In this document: positions 1 to 7,933 of the stretch, in pieces
How positions within the stretch are numbered: position 1 is the stretch's first letter
Layout of the letters: each line of letters begins with the position of its first letter
NCBI RefSeq assembly: GCF_001651805.1
Contig: NZ_CP015839.1
Location: forward strand, 4,092,001-4,156,000
Length of the DNA: 64,000 nt
Reading direction: 5' to 3'
Origin: Marinobacterium aestuarii
GTDB lineage: Bacteria > Pseudomonadota > Gammaproteobacteria > Pseudomonadales > Balneatricaceae
The notes under the pieces: generated by a model
Database searches by the model: none
The model's input: the letters and a program-made list of their open reading frames with translations, nothing else
What the model was told of the DNA's origin: nothing
Translations under genes and position numbers: made by a program

Positions 1-1205
1 ATGGTTTTGGGGCCAAGCTCAGTAAAGGGCCAGGCGGTACAGGGCGTGGTGGGCGTAAGCACCGCATCGCAGTGCTCGAACAGCTGGGCCAGTGAGCGCT
101 GCAGCTGCGCCCGGTCAAAATACGCCGCCGCCACCGCAGCCCCCGACAGCCCCATGCCCTGCTCTATCTGGGCACCTATATCAGCATCGAACTGATCGGG
201 ATTCTGGCGCCACTGCTCACCGTAGAGCGCAGCGAGTCCAGCAAACTGCAAGGTGGCAAAGGCCGCTTCGCCGGCACCGGGCGGCCAGACAGGATCGCGT
301 TCTTCCACGATGGCGCCGGCATCACGCAGCAGCACCGCCACCTGCTGTATCGCCGCCGCAACCTCCGGCTCTACCGGTACATCGAGCCCAAAGCGCGGGC
401 TCAGGGCGATGCGCAGCCCCTTTACCGATACCAGAGCCGCCGCCGCGTTATAGGCAGGAAGACCGGCAGGCGCATCAGAATCCCTGGCATCAGCGCCGGC
501 CAGCACCGGCAGCAGCAGGTTCAGATCCGCCACCGAGCGGCTCATCAGGCCGATGACACCATTGCCAAACAGCGGTTCCTGAAAACCCACCGGGTGCGCA
601 ATCAGACCTGCCGAAGGCTTGAACCCCACCACGCCCGTATGGGAGGCCGGGCGGCGCGTGGAGCCACCGCCATCGGTACAGAGCGCGAAAGGCCCGAGGC
701 CCGCCGCCACCGCCGCCGCCGCCCCGCCGGAAGAACCCCCAGGCGTCATATCGAGATTCCAGGGGTTACGGGTCGGACCGTAGAGTTTATTGGTGGTCAC
801 GCCCTTGCAGGCAAATTCCGAGCTGTTGCTGTGACCGAGGATCAGCGCGCCGGCCCGACGCAGGCGTTCAACCGCCACGGCATCGGCAGGCGCCACAAAG
901 CCGGCGAACAACCGGGAGCCCTGAGTGGCCTTTTGCCCCTGTACCCAGATAGTGTCCTTGACGCTAAAGGGCACACCGAGCAAGGGTGCTGGCTGCCCCG
1001 AGCGCTGCAATGCTTCAAGCGCTGGCAACTGGCTAAGGACCGCCTGGGCATCGAAACGAATCAGCGCATTTATCTGCGGGTTACGCTCGTTCACAGCTGC
1101 GATAAAGGCCTCGGCCACCTCAGCCAGGCTGAGCTCCCCCCGGGCGATGACCGCCGCAAGGCTCGCGGCATCCAGCGCTGGCAGACTCTGGGCAAGGTTA
1201 CTCAT
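1..1205 (-). CDS. Amidase signature family hydrolase (3' end beyond window)
   Basis: Hydrolyses an amide bond; the substrate is unknown. The protein starts MSNLAQSLPALDAA and reads open to the left window edge, so its C-terminus is missing. The amidase-signature triad is visible with the spacing known for the family: Lys83 (in SVKDT), cis-Ser158 (in TPGGSSGG) and nucleophile Ser182 (in TDGGGSTRRPA), that is 75 and 24 residues apart. The canonical GSDTGGSIR loop is altered here to CTDGGGSTR. The start codon overlaps the stop of the upstream racemase-family gene (TGATG), so the two are translationally coupled. GatA is possible by fold but unlikely: no gatB or gatC is nearby and the partner is a racemase-family gene. 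Confidence 0.9.
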   Translation of the reverse strand, partial: MSNLAQSLPALDAASLAAVIARGELSLAEVAEAFIAAVNERNPQINALIRFDAQAVLSQLPALEALQRSGQPAPLLGVPFSVKDTIWVQGQKATQGSRLFAGFVAPADAVAVERLRRAGALILGHSNSSEFACKGVTTNKLYGPTRNPWNLDMTPGGSSGGAAAAVAAGLGPFALCTDGGGSTRRPASHTGVVGFKPSAGLIAHPVGFQEPLFGNGVIGLMSRSVADLNLLLPVLAGADARDSDAPAGLPAYNAAAALVSVKGLRIALSPRFGLDVPVEPEVAAAIQQVAVLLRDAGAIVEERDPVWPPGAGEAAFATLQFAGLAALYGEQWRQNPDQFDADIGAQIEQGMGLSGAAVAAAYFDRAQLQRSLAQLFEHCDAVLTPTTPCTAWPFTELGPKT

Positions 1206-1951
1206 CAGCTGCGGTGCTCGATGCGAGCGGCCAGGGCCGCACTGAGCCCCGTCGTGTCCTTGGCGCCGGGACGGCAATAGGTGCCGGTTTCCGGCGCTTT
1301 GAGATTGAGGCTAACCAGTGCCTCAATCTGCTTGATGGCCGCCGCGCAGCAATCAATCATCGGCACAGGAACGCGGTGGCGGATACGATCCGCCAGCCCC
1401 GACAGCGGTGCACCGGCCAGTACTATCACATCAGCACCGTTTTCCCGCACCGCCGCCAGCGCCAGTTCCGCCAGCAGGTCTTCCTTTTCATCCCGCACCG
1501 CCCCTATGGAATTGAACGGCTGATCCAGCATGCGGATGGCGCAGCAGCGATCCTGCAGCTGATTCCACTCGACACATTCCTGGTACCAGGCGCCCAGGGC
1601 GGTGGAAAAAGTCACTATGGCGAACTTTTTACCCAGCATGCAGGCGGTCAGCATGCCGGCCTCCGCCAGACCAACGATGGGGATATCGAACAGCTCCCGC
1701 GCCGCCCCCAGCCCAGGGTCTCCGAAGGCCGCCAGAATGGCACCGTCCACCTGATCATGTTGCTGCGCCAGAATCTCCAGCGCAGCGCTGGCGCCAATCA
1801 CCGCTTCAGCCCGGTTGGCGATATAGGGCACACCGAAGGCTCCGGTGGCAGGTACGATCTCGGTCCCCACTGCGGCATAGCGTGTTGCCACTTCAGTAAG
1901 CTGAGTGGTGAGAACTTCCGAGGTATTGGGGTTGAGCAAAAGGATTTTCAT
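1205..1951 (-). CDS. Asp/Glu/hydantoin racemase superfamily protein lacking the catalytic cysteines
   Basis: A 248-residue protein of the Asp/Glu racemase fold, opening MKILLLNPNTSE as in hydantoin racemases. Family members use two cysteines as acid/base, in motifs like ACFGDPGL and VLGCAGM. Here the matching segments read LAAFGDPGL (Ala75) and VIVLAGAPLSGL (Gly180), so both are absent. Cysteines occur elsewhere (104, 201, 202 in IDCCAAA). It may therefore be a binding or lyase-type variant, or a HupH-like paralogue, rather than a racemase. It is first in an operon with the coupled amidase, which hints at catabolism of a hydantoin-like or amide compound. The family call is firm; the activity is open. 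Confidence 0.85.
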   Translation of the reverse strand: MKILLLNPNTSEVLTTQLTEVATRYAAVGTEIVPATGAFGVPYIANRAEAVIGASAALEILAQQHDQVDGAILAAFGDPGLGAARELFDIPIVGLAEAGMLTACMLGKKFAIVTFSTALGAWYQECVEWNQLQDRCCAIRMLDQPFNSIGAVRDEKEDLLAELALAAVRENGADVIVLAGAPLSGLADRIRHRVPVPMIDCCAAAIKQIEALVSLNLKAPETGTYCRPGAKDTTGLSAALAARIEHRS

Positions 1952-1980
1952 AGGCGCCCCTTTAGCGGGTGTTTTTCATG

Positions 1981-2029
1981 ATACTGCCACCATATAATTC
2001 ATAATTCAATATTTTTAGTTATGAGTTAT
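1981..2029 (-). promoter_or_regulatory. Promoter and operator-like inverted repeat of the racemase-amidase operon
   Basis: On the minus strand TTGAAT (2009-2004) and CAGTAT (1986-1981) are 17 bp apart and form a plausible sigma70 promoter about 30 bp before the start codon. An inverted repeat surrounds the -35 box: ATAATTCATAA at 1994-2004 and TTATGAGTTAT at 2019-2029 match at 10 of 11 positions. This looks like a repressor or activator site; the GntR regulator near 9.3-10.0 kb is one candidate ligand. Confidence 0.45.
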
Positions 2030-2177
2030 AGAGCTAAGGCTATGCATTTTTTGCCAGTACCCAACGAAATTTCCTGCCACACCCGGGATGCGGCGCAACT
2101 AAGTCCATCACCCGATGAGTTCATTACTCTGCCCATTGCCGTGCTGCGCCCAACCGACCCAGCCACACCCGCGGCAT

Positions 2178-2276
2178 GACCGCCAGGGATGGCGGAAATC
2201 CTGAAAACGCAGGAGCACTTTTCAGGGGACCGCCAGGGATGGCGGAAATCCTGAAAACGCAGGAGCAATTTTCAGG
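2178..2276. repeat. Two tandem copies of a 50-bp unit with nested palindromes
   Basis: The units 2178-2227 and 2228-2276 are almost identical. Each holds CCGCC-AGGGAT-GGCGG and then CCTGAAAA ... TTTTCAGG (8-bp arms, 11-nt loop), so each could form two hairpins. Just beyond, the string ACTTCCTGTACA occurs twice (from 2283 and from 2335) around a GCGC-rich palindrome. The block looks like a dispersed extragenic repeat cluster; no coding frame in it is convincing. Confidence 0.7.
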
Positions 2277-2346
2277 AACCGTACTTCCTGTACATCGCCG
2301 CTCTCGCGCATCCATGCGCCCGCGGCGTACCGCACTTCCTGTACAT

Positions 2347-2373
2347 AAAAAAAGGCCCGCATTACTGCGGGCC
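2347..2373 (-). terminator. Rho-independent terminator (minus strand)
   Basis: GGCCCGC (2354-2360), loop ATTACT, GCGGGCC (2367-2373), followed on the minus strand by a run of seven T. It lies 44 bp after the stop of the permease-like remnant and is presumably the terminator of that lost gene. Confidence 0.75.
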
Positions 2374-2416
2374 GAGGAGGTGCGAACTTGTTATTTGCAA
2401 TATATGCGGTCTTGAA

Positions 2417-2560
2417 TCAGGCCCGCTGTGCGGCCGGAACAGCGGCGCCGCGCATCAGCAGCCAGTGAATAGCGCCACCCAGCAGCGCCCCAATGACCCA
2501 GCCGTAGCGCCAGCACCGCACCCAGACCATCCAGCACCGACGTAGCGAACTTGAGCCATC
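2417..2560 (-). pseudogene. Decayed C-terminus of an integral membrane permease
   Basis: One minus-strand frame ends YGWVIGALLGGAIHWLLMRG and then AAVPAAQRA before TGA (2419-2417). This resembles the last membrane helix and tail of a permease, possibly of the NCS1 (nucleobase/hydantoin) type. A neighbouring frame just upstream gives KFATSVLDGLGAVLALRLG, suggesting a frameshift. No start or upstream part is present. A hydantoin permease would fit the downstream racemase-amidase pair, but the fragment is too short for a firm family call. Confidence 0.35.
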
Positions 2561-2809
2561 ATCCCCGACCGTTCTGCCCCAACGCGATTGAAAGCGTGAT
2601 GACTAACGCTGCCAATAGAACATATATCGAGCAGCGATAAAACATTAATGTTCACATTAATGTATACATGACATTCAATTGAGTGAACCGCATACAGCCG
2701 AGATCAGGCAGGACAGTTCGCAGAAGGAGGAAAAGCCCATAAAGTCGGACAAAAAACCGTCAGGTTGATACAAATTCAGCGAAATCAAGCAGAAACCAAA
2801 GGCTAGCCA

Positions 2810-3033
2810 TCAAAGGCAGCATTCGTAGATGCTGCTTGGCAGTGGCTGTATAGCCGCCTTGACGATGGAAGATATACGCAGGAAATCCCAATTTTCGTTA
2901 ACAATAAAACCAGCCATGAACAGCAGCACGGATTTTATCTTGCAGCCTTTAGAGACATTGAATGGGTCGCTGCACAGCACTTTCAAGTCGCAGCTAGACA
3001 GTACGGGGCTTCGTCGGGAGAGGATACTGTTTG
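2810..3033 (+). other. Unassigned open frame in the gap before the first TRAP operon
   Basis: An open stretch of about 74 codons starts after a TAG at 2804-2806 (AAFVDAAWQWLYSRLDD ... QYGASSGEDTV) and ends at TGA. In the same frame upstream of the TAG the sequence reads on as GQFAEGGKAHKVGQKTVRL. The composition is protein-like, but there is no plausible start codon or ribosome-binding site and I recognise no family. It could be a fragment of a decayed gene. I see nothing else in 2561-3050. Confidence 0.2.
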
Positions 3034-3061
3034 ATCTACATAATAAAATAAGATGGAAATC

Positions 3062-4057
3062 ATGAATTTAAAGCCTATTGCCGCCGCGTTCTTAACCGTT
3101 ACAAGTCTGCTGTCCCTGAGTGCACAGGCCCAAACCCGCATGGACTTTTCCAACGAATACAACACCACGTCCATACATGCGGAGGGCGACCTTTACTTTA
3201 TTGAACAGGTCAAAACACTGACGCAGGACCAGGTCGATATTACGCTACACACCGGTGGAGCACTGGGCTTCAAGTCTGCCGATCACTTTTATGCGGTATC
3301 CGACAACGCCATTCAGATTGCAGATACCCTGGCCGGTACGCTGAGCGGTATAGACCCCATTTTCCTGCTGTCCTCGCTTCCCTTTCTGGCGGAAAACGAA
3401 GATGAAGCTGAGGCACTCTACAAAATAGCGCGCCCCTATTACGAGCAGGTATTTGCCGATAACAATCAGGTTCTGCTTTACGCATCCCCCTGGCCCGCCA
3501 GCGGTATCTGGGCCAAAAAACAGGTCGCCTCAGCATCGGATCTGGAGCAACTCAAGATTCGCACCTATGACAAAAATGGCACCATCACACTGCGTGAAGC
3601 CGGGGCATCACCGGTCAAGCTTTCGTGGGCCGATGTAGTACCGCAGCTCTCGACAGGCGGTATCGAAGCTGTACTCACTTCAGCAGAAGCCGGTGCCAAT
3701 GGCAGCTTTTGGGAACACCTGGATCACTACAGCGCTATTCAGTATGCAGTCCCGCTCAATATGGTGCACATGAACAAGGATGAGTTTGACGGTCTCGATC
3801 AGGCGCAGCAGCAGGCCATCCTGGAGGCTGCCAAACGTACCGATGAGCATAACTGGCTGGAAGTACGTTCCCGCGTAGCCGAAAACTACCAGGACCTGAA
3901 TGAGCATGGCGTCACTATCCAGAACCCGGTGTCCCCCGAGTTTTCGGCATCGCTCAAAAGCGCCGCAAAACCAGCAATCAGCCAGTGGCTAGAGGCTGCG
4001 GGTGAGCGCGGCCAAACGATCCTGTCCCAGTTCGAGAAGAACGGCAGCGCTCAATGA
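3062..4057 (+). CDS. dctP: TRAP transporter substrate-binding protein, DctP family (system 1)
   Basis: Periplasmic receptor that binds an organic acid and hands it to the QM membrane complex. A Sec signal peptide is clear (MNLKPIAAAFLTV ... SAQAQ). An ATG at 3053 is also in frame, but 3062 places the Met directly before the n-region. The family's ligand-anchoring Arg lies in QLKIR at residue 167 (numbered from 3062). The protein has 331 residues, normal for DctP. Its stop overlaps the start of dctQ (ATGA), so P, Q and M form one coupled operon. The substrate cannot be read from the sequence; the amidase and racemase genes upstream suggest an amide or hydantoin-derived acid. Confidence 0.9.
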   Translation: MNLKPIAAAFLTVTSLLSLSAQAQTRMDFSNEYNTTSIHAEGDLYFIEQVKTLTQDQVDITLHTGGALGFKSADHFYAVSDNAIQIADTLAGTLSGIDPIFLLSSLPFLAENEDEAEALYKIARPYYEQVFADNNQVLLYASPWPASGIWAKKQVASASDLEQLKIRTYDKNGTITLREAGASPVKLSWADVVPQLSTGGIEAVLTSAEAGANGSFWEHLDHYSAIQYAVPLNMVHMNKDEFDGLDQAQQQAILEAAKRTDEHNWLEVRSRVAENYQDLNEHGVTIQNPVSPEFSASLKSAAKPAISQWLEAAGERGQTILSQFEKNGSAQ

Positions 4058-4563
4058 TTCGACTGATCTGTCGCTGCATTAGCCCAGCCAACCGGCTGGC
4101 AGGGCTGCTGGCGATGCTGCTGATTGTTTACATAACCGGGCATATTCTGCTTGAAATCGTTATGCGCCTGTTCGGCACCTCGACCTTTGTGCTGGACGAG
4201 TTCATTGGCTATGCCGTGGCGAGCATGACATTCCTGGGGCTGGGCTATGCGCTGGAACGCGGCTCTCTGGTACGTGTCAATGTGCTGCTGGATCGGTTGC
4301 CGGCCCGCTGGCACTGGCTGCCGGATCTGATATCAACACTGGCGGCTCTGGCCGCCTTCGCCTGGCTTGCCTGGTTCTGGGGACAGAGTGTGTGGCGCAG
4401 TTACCAACGCGGAACCCTAAGTGAAACCCTGGCTGAAACCCCGCTGTGGATTCCGGAGGGCATGGTACTGGTTGGTATGCTGCTGCTGTGCTTAACACTG
4501 CTGTCCCGCGCATTACGCCTGATGTCCGAGCGTGCCATACCCCCCAATACGAGAGTGAGCTGA
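4054..4563 (+). CDS. dctQ: TRAP transporter small permease, DctQ family (system 1)
   Basis: A 169-residue protein with four predicted membrane helices (about residues 15-40, 50-68, 90-110 and 130-150), as typical for DctQ. It joins DctM in the inner membrane to form the sodium-driven TRAP translocator. The start overlaps the dctP stop by 4 nt and its own stop overlaps the dctM start (TGATG), so the three subunits should be made in step. Confidence 0.9.
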   Translation: MIRLICRCISPANRLAGLLAMLLIVYITGHILLEIVMRLFGTSTFVLDEFIGYAVASMTFLGLGYALERGSLVRVNVLLDRLPARWHWLPDLISTLAALAAFAWLAWFWGQSVWRSYQRGTLSETLAETPLWIPEGMVLVGMLLLCLTLLSRALRLMSERAIPPNTRVS

Positions 4564-5867
4564 TGGATACAGTATTTGTTGCCGTCGGGGTCATAAGCCT
4601 GATTCTGCTCGTGCTGGGTCTTGGAACCTGGGTGTTTGCCGGTCTCGCAATCGTCGCTCTGGGCTCGCTTGTCTGGCTCGGAGACTTCAGCTCGGACCGT
4701 GCAGGACTTATTCTGAGCCGCATTCTATTCCGGGCGGGAAGCTCCTGGGAGCTCTCCGCCATTCCCCTGTTTATATTTATGGGCGAACTCATCTTCCGCT
4801 CCAATATTTCCGAACGACTGTTCCGGGGTTTGGAGCCCTGGACGAACCGGATTCCCGGTGGCATTTTGCACACCAACGTTGTCGGTTGCGCCCTGTTTGC
4901 GGCGGTCAGTGGCTCAAGCGCCGCCACCACCGCCACCATTGGCAAGATTACGACAACAGAGCTGGCCCGACGCGGCTATGACCGCAATCTGTCCATTGGC
5001 TCGCTGGCAGGCGCAGGCAGCCTGGGTCTGCTGATTCCGCCCTCTATCGTAATGATCGTTTATGGCGTGCAGGCCGAGGTGTCTATCAGCCAGCTCTTTA
5101 TGGCAGGTGTCATCCCTGGCATCTTGATCGCACTGCTTTACTCCGGCTATATAGTCGCAGTGACTCTGCGACAGCCTCACAAGGCGCCGCGCAGCCAGGA
5201 CGTAGCCACGACCTTTTTGCAAAGCCTGGGGTTGCTTGCCCCGGTACTCTTGCTCATTGCACTGGTGATGGGATCCATCTACAGCGGCGTCGCAACACCG
5301 TCTGAGGCTGCTGCAGTAGGGGTGGCCGTGACAATTATCCTGCTGGGTGTCGAACGGCAACTTAGCTGGGACATGTTTCGCGAAGCCCTGACTGGCACCG
5401 TTCTCAGTGCCACCATGGTGTGCAGTATTTTGGTGGCGGCAGCCCTGCTATCAACCGCAATGGGGTATCTGCACCTGCCGCGGGAGCTGGCAACCTATAT
5501 TGCCAGCCTGGAGCTGTCGCCCGCCATGCTGCTGCTGGCACTGGCGCTGTTCTACATTGTGCTGGGCCTGTTCCTTGATGGGATATCGATCACGGTCATG
5601 AGCCTGCCAATCACATTGCCCATCGTTATTCAGGGCGGGTTTGACCCTCTGTGGTTTGGCATTTTCCTGGTAATAATGGTGGAGCTCGGACAAATAACAC
5701 CACCGGTAGGATTTAACCTTTTCGTCCTGCAGGGATTAACCGGCGAGCGGATTGGTCGCATTGCCTACGCCGCGATTCCATTCTTTGGACTCATGTGCAT
5801 AGCGGCATTGATGGTGAGCATTTTCCCGGATATTGTCCTGTGGCTGCCACAACAGCTGACGGGTTAA
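4563..5867 (+). CDS. dctM: TRAP transporter large permease, DctM family (system 1)
   Basis: Inner-membrane transport subunit of 434 residues with many hydrophobic helices. DctM-family motifs are visible: PLFIFMGELIFRSNIS, an AVSGSSAATTATIG stretch, the LLIPPSI hairpin and GQITPPVGFNLFVLQG near the C-terminus. The start at 4563 overlaps the dctQ stop (TGATG); an upstream in-frame ATG at 4446 would overlap dctQ by over 100 nt and is unlikely. A strong hairpin follows 4 bp after the stop. Confidence 0.92.
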   Translation: MDTVFVAVGVISLILLVLGLGTWVFAGLAIVALGSLVWLGDFSSDRAGLILSRILFRAGSSWELSAIPLFIFMGELIFRSNISERLFRGLEPWTNRIPGGILHTNVVGCALFAAVSGSSAATTATIGKITTTELARRGYDRNLSIGSLAGAGSLGLLIPPSIVMIVYGVQAEVSISQLFMAGVIPGILIALLYSGYIVAVTLRQPHKAPRSQDVATTFLQSLGLLAPVLLLIALVMGSIYSGVATPSEAAAVGVAVTIILLGVERQLSWDMFREALTGTVLSATMVCSILVAAALLSTAMGYLHLPRELATYIASLELSPAMLLLALALFYIVLGLFLDGISITVMSLPITLPIVIQGGFDPLWFGIFLVIMVELGQITPPVGFNLFVLQGLTGERIGRIAYAAIPFFGLMCIAALMVSIFPDIVLWLPQQLTG

Positions 5868-5870
5868 ACC

Positions 5871-5904
5871 AAGCAGGAGCAATGCCAGTGCATTGCTCCT
5901 GCTT
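5871..5904 (+). terminator. Hairpin terminator after TRAP system 1
   Basis: A perfect 14-bp stem (AAGCAGGAGCAATG and its complement) with a 6-nt loop lies directly after the dctM stop. There is only a weak T tract (GCATTTCC) after it. Confidence 0.65.
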
Positions 5905-6033
5905 GCATTTCCTACATCCATTCACTCTAAGAATGCCCCAGTACTATTAACCTATTTTCCCACTGGGTTAACAGTTCAAAAAACTATTCCGTCGATGTCG
6001 CGCATTAGCAGATAGAGGTCGCAACCAGACAGG

Positions 6034-6048
6034 TTTAGTTTGACTAAA
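6034..6048. promoter_or_regulatory. Small palindrome in the gap before TRAP system 2
   Basis: TTTAG-TTTGA-CTAAA is an operator-sized inverted repeat. The 425-bp gap 5868-6293 is AT-richer than its surroundings and otherwise holds only the terminator and, presumably, the promoter of the second TRAP operon. I could not assign -35/-10 boxes with confidence. Confidence 0.25.
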
Positions 6049-6296
6049 GTACATGATACTAAGGCTTCAATGTTATATTTAAGCCGTCACAAATTTTTAT
6101 TGGTCCGCCTATTCCGAGACCAGCAACCATGACCCACGCAAAATCGACGTCAACACGATTTGAACATCGATAAAATAATATTATTGTCCATCAATCATCG
6201 CAGGACTCTAGCTACCACAGGACCAGGAATAGACCTTCGATAGCTAGGCTGAGCCAATATAATAACTATCTAATCCGCCAATACGCAGAGGTAATG

Positions 6297-7319
6297 ATGA
6301 CTGGTCTATTGAAAAAAACAGCTATATCCGCACTGATTACAGCCAGCAGCCTGGGGTTTATTTCCAGTGCAACGGCAGACGAAACAAGAACCTTAAAATT
6401 CCACAGTGGCCTGGCCCAATCCCGGCCTGAAGCTGCGCATATTGAGCACTTCGCTGAACTGGTCAAGGAAAAGTCGGGGGGCAGCCTGAATGTCGATGTT
6501 TACCACGCAGGCTCACTGGGGCTCAAGGAAGCCGATATGCTGCGCATTCTCCAGGCGGGCCTGGTTGATGCAGCCCTGATGTACGGCGAGTACTACAAAC
6601 GCGACGCACCGGCGCTTGCATCCGTTTATGCACAGGGAGCCATCACCCAAAGCAGCCAGCATCTTGAAGTGCTGCCGACCCTGCGTAACATCTATCAGGA
6701 TGCCTATGCCAAGTGGGATATCAAAACCGTCGGTGGCGTTGTCGCACCTGTGTTCGATGTCGGGCTGCACTGCAAGGAGCCGGTAAATAGCCTGGAAGGA
6801 CTCAAGGACAAAAAGGTCCGGGTATGGTCTGGACACCTTGTGGACACCTTTAAAAATCTGGATATATCCGCGCAGGTCATACCGCAAAATGATATGTACC
6901 TCGCCCTCCAGACGGGTGTAGTCGATTGCGCCTACTACCTCTCGACAGTCGCAAAGACCGTTTCCCTGCAGGAAGTCACGAAATACGAAGCCTATCTCCA
7001 CCCCTGGGCGGCGTCTCCCTGGATGTTCGGCATCAGCAATAAGACCTGGAGTTCACTTACTGAACAACAGCAGGCTGCACTGACTGAGGCGGGTAACCAG
7101 GTGTGGAACGAAACCGAGAAGCTGGCCGTTGATGATGAGCGGGAAACCAAAGCACGGCAAGAGCGCACCGAACTGGGCATCACTGTACTGCCGGCGTTCA
7201 GCGCTGAAGACGTAAAAACCTTCGTCGAAGCATCCGGCAAGGCCTGGCACGAAATGGCCGAACAATCCGGCGAAGAAGGCCTCGGCTACTATAAAACGGT
7301 GTCTTCACTCACTAAATAG
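6297..7319 (+). CDS. dctP: TRAP transporter substrate-binding protein, DctP family (system 2)
   Basis: Periplasmic binding protein of 340 residues with a signal peptide (MTGLLKKTAISALITA ... SSATADE). Two ATGs lie in tandem; GAGG is only 2 nt before 6294 but 5 nt before 6297, so 6297 is chosen. The binding-site Arg sits in KDKKVRVWSG (residue 175 from this start), and Cys in VGLHCKEP and VVDCAYY may pair. The sequence differs widely from the DctP at 3.1-4.1 kb, so the two systems probably take different substrates. A terminator separates it from its Q and M genes, which would make the binding protein more abundant than the permease. Confidence 0.9.
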   Translation: MTGLLKKTAISALITASSLGFISSATADETRTLKFHSGLAQSRPEAAHIEHFAELVKEKSGGSLNVDVYHAGSLGLKEADMLRILQAGLVDAALMYGEYYKRDAPALASVYAQGAITQSSQHLEVLPTLRNIYQDAYAKWDIKTVGGVVAPVFDVGLHCKEPVNSLEGLKDKKVRVWSGHLVDTFKNLDISAQVIPQNDMYLALQTGVVDCAYYLSTVAKTVSLQEVTKYEAYLHPWAASPWMFGISNKTWSSLTEQQQAALTEAGNQVWNETEKLAVDDERETKARQERTELGITVLPAFSAEDVKTFVEASGKAWHEMAEQSGEEGLGYYKTVSSLTK

Positions 7320-7328
7320 CCAACTTCA

Positions 7329-7358
7329 GCCCCCGGGATACTTCCCGGGGGCTTTTTT
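7329..7358 (+). terminator. Rho-independent terminator between dctP and dctQM (system 2)
   Basis: GCCCCCGGGA, loop TACT, TCCCGGGGGC and then six T, 9 bp after the dctP stop. Being inside the P-QM operon it probably acts as an attenuator that keeps permease levels below those of the binding protein. Confidence 0.85.
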
Positions 7359-7432
7359 ATAGGCAAAAACCCGGAAGGTTAATAGTTAAAGTTTCCAGAT
7401 GAAATTAATAATCCACACAAGGAAAACCTAGA

Positions 7433-7933
7433 GTGGACAAATTATTTAAAAGTATCGACTTTATAGCAAAGTCATTTTTCTACGCCGGTGTGTTATCCGG
7501 TATATTTATGACGTTAATAATTTTTATTAGCACCCTGTTGCGCTACCTTGCAGGCCAGCCTATTTCTTTTTCTGACGAACTGGCAGGCTTGCTTTTCCTG
7601 GCGATGGCTTTTACCACCTTCCCCCATGTACTGAATAAATCTGGCCATATCAGCCTGGACCTTCTGACCGAGAGAATGCCATTTGGCATGAGAAAACTAT
7701 GCAGCCTGTTTGCCGGGGCAATCTTTATTGCGTTTGCAATAACCTTCAGTTACCAGGCATGGAATTTCATGGAGTTTTCCAGACTGATCAGTTCCCGTAC
7801 CGATGTCAGTGGCATTCTGCTTTGGCCCTGGATGGCCCTGATGCCCATCTCAATGATTCTGTGTATCGCGGTTGAAATAAGAAAGCAGCTTGGCCCCAAT
7901 GACGGTGACACTGCGGGAGAAACCACATCATGA
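7433..7933 (+). CDS. dctQ: TRAP transporter small permease, DctQ family (system 2)
   Basis: A 166-residue, four-helix DctQ protein with a GTG start; AAGGAAAA lies 7-12 nt upstream and no in-frame ATG offers a better fit. The motif QPISFSDELAGLLFLAMAF in the second helix is typical of the family. Its stop overlaps the dctM start (ATGA). Expression depends on read-through of the terminator after dctP or on a promoter in the 110-bp gap. Confidence 0.9.
   Translation: MDKLFKSIDFIAKSFFYAGVLSGIFMTLIIFISTLLRYLAGQPISFSDELAGLLFLAMAFTTFPHVLNKSGHISLDLLTERMPFGMRKLCSLFAGAIFIAFAITFSYQAWNFMEFSRLISSRTDVSGILLWPWMALMPISMILCIAVEIRKQLGPNDGDTAGETTS

Noticed and set aside
594-1280. Long plus-strand open frame over the amidase region
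   Set aside because: It is the complement of the amidase gene; its Arg/Pro/His-rich translation has no family pattern, whereas the minus strand shows the full amidase triad.
2026-2315. Minus-strand open frames across the 50-bp tandem repeat
   Set aside because: The repeated peptide (FRISAIPGG) only reflects the DNA repeat; there is no start signal or family match.
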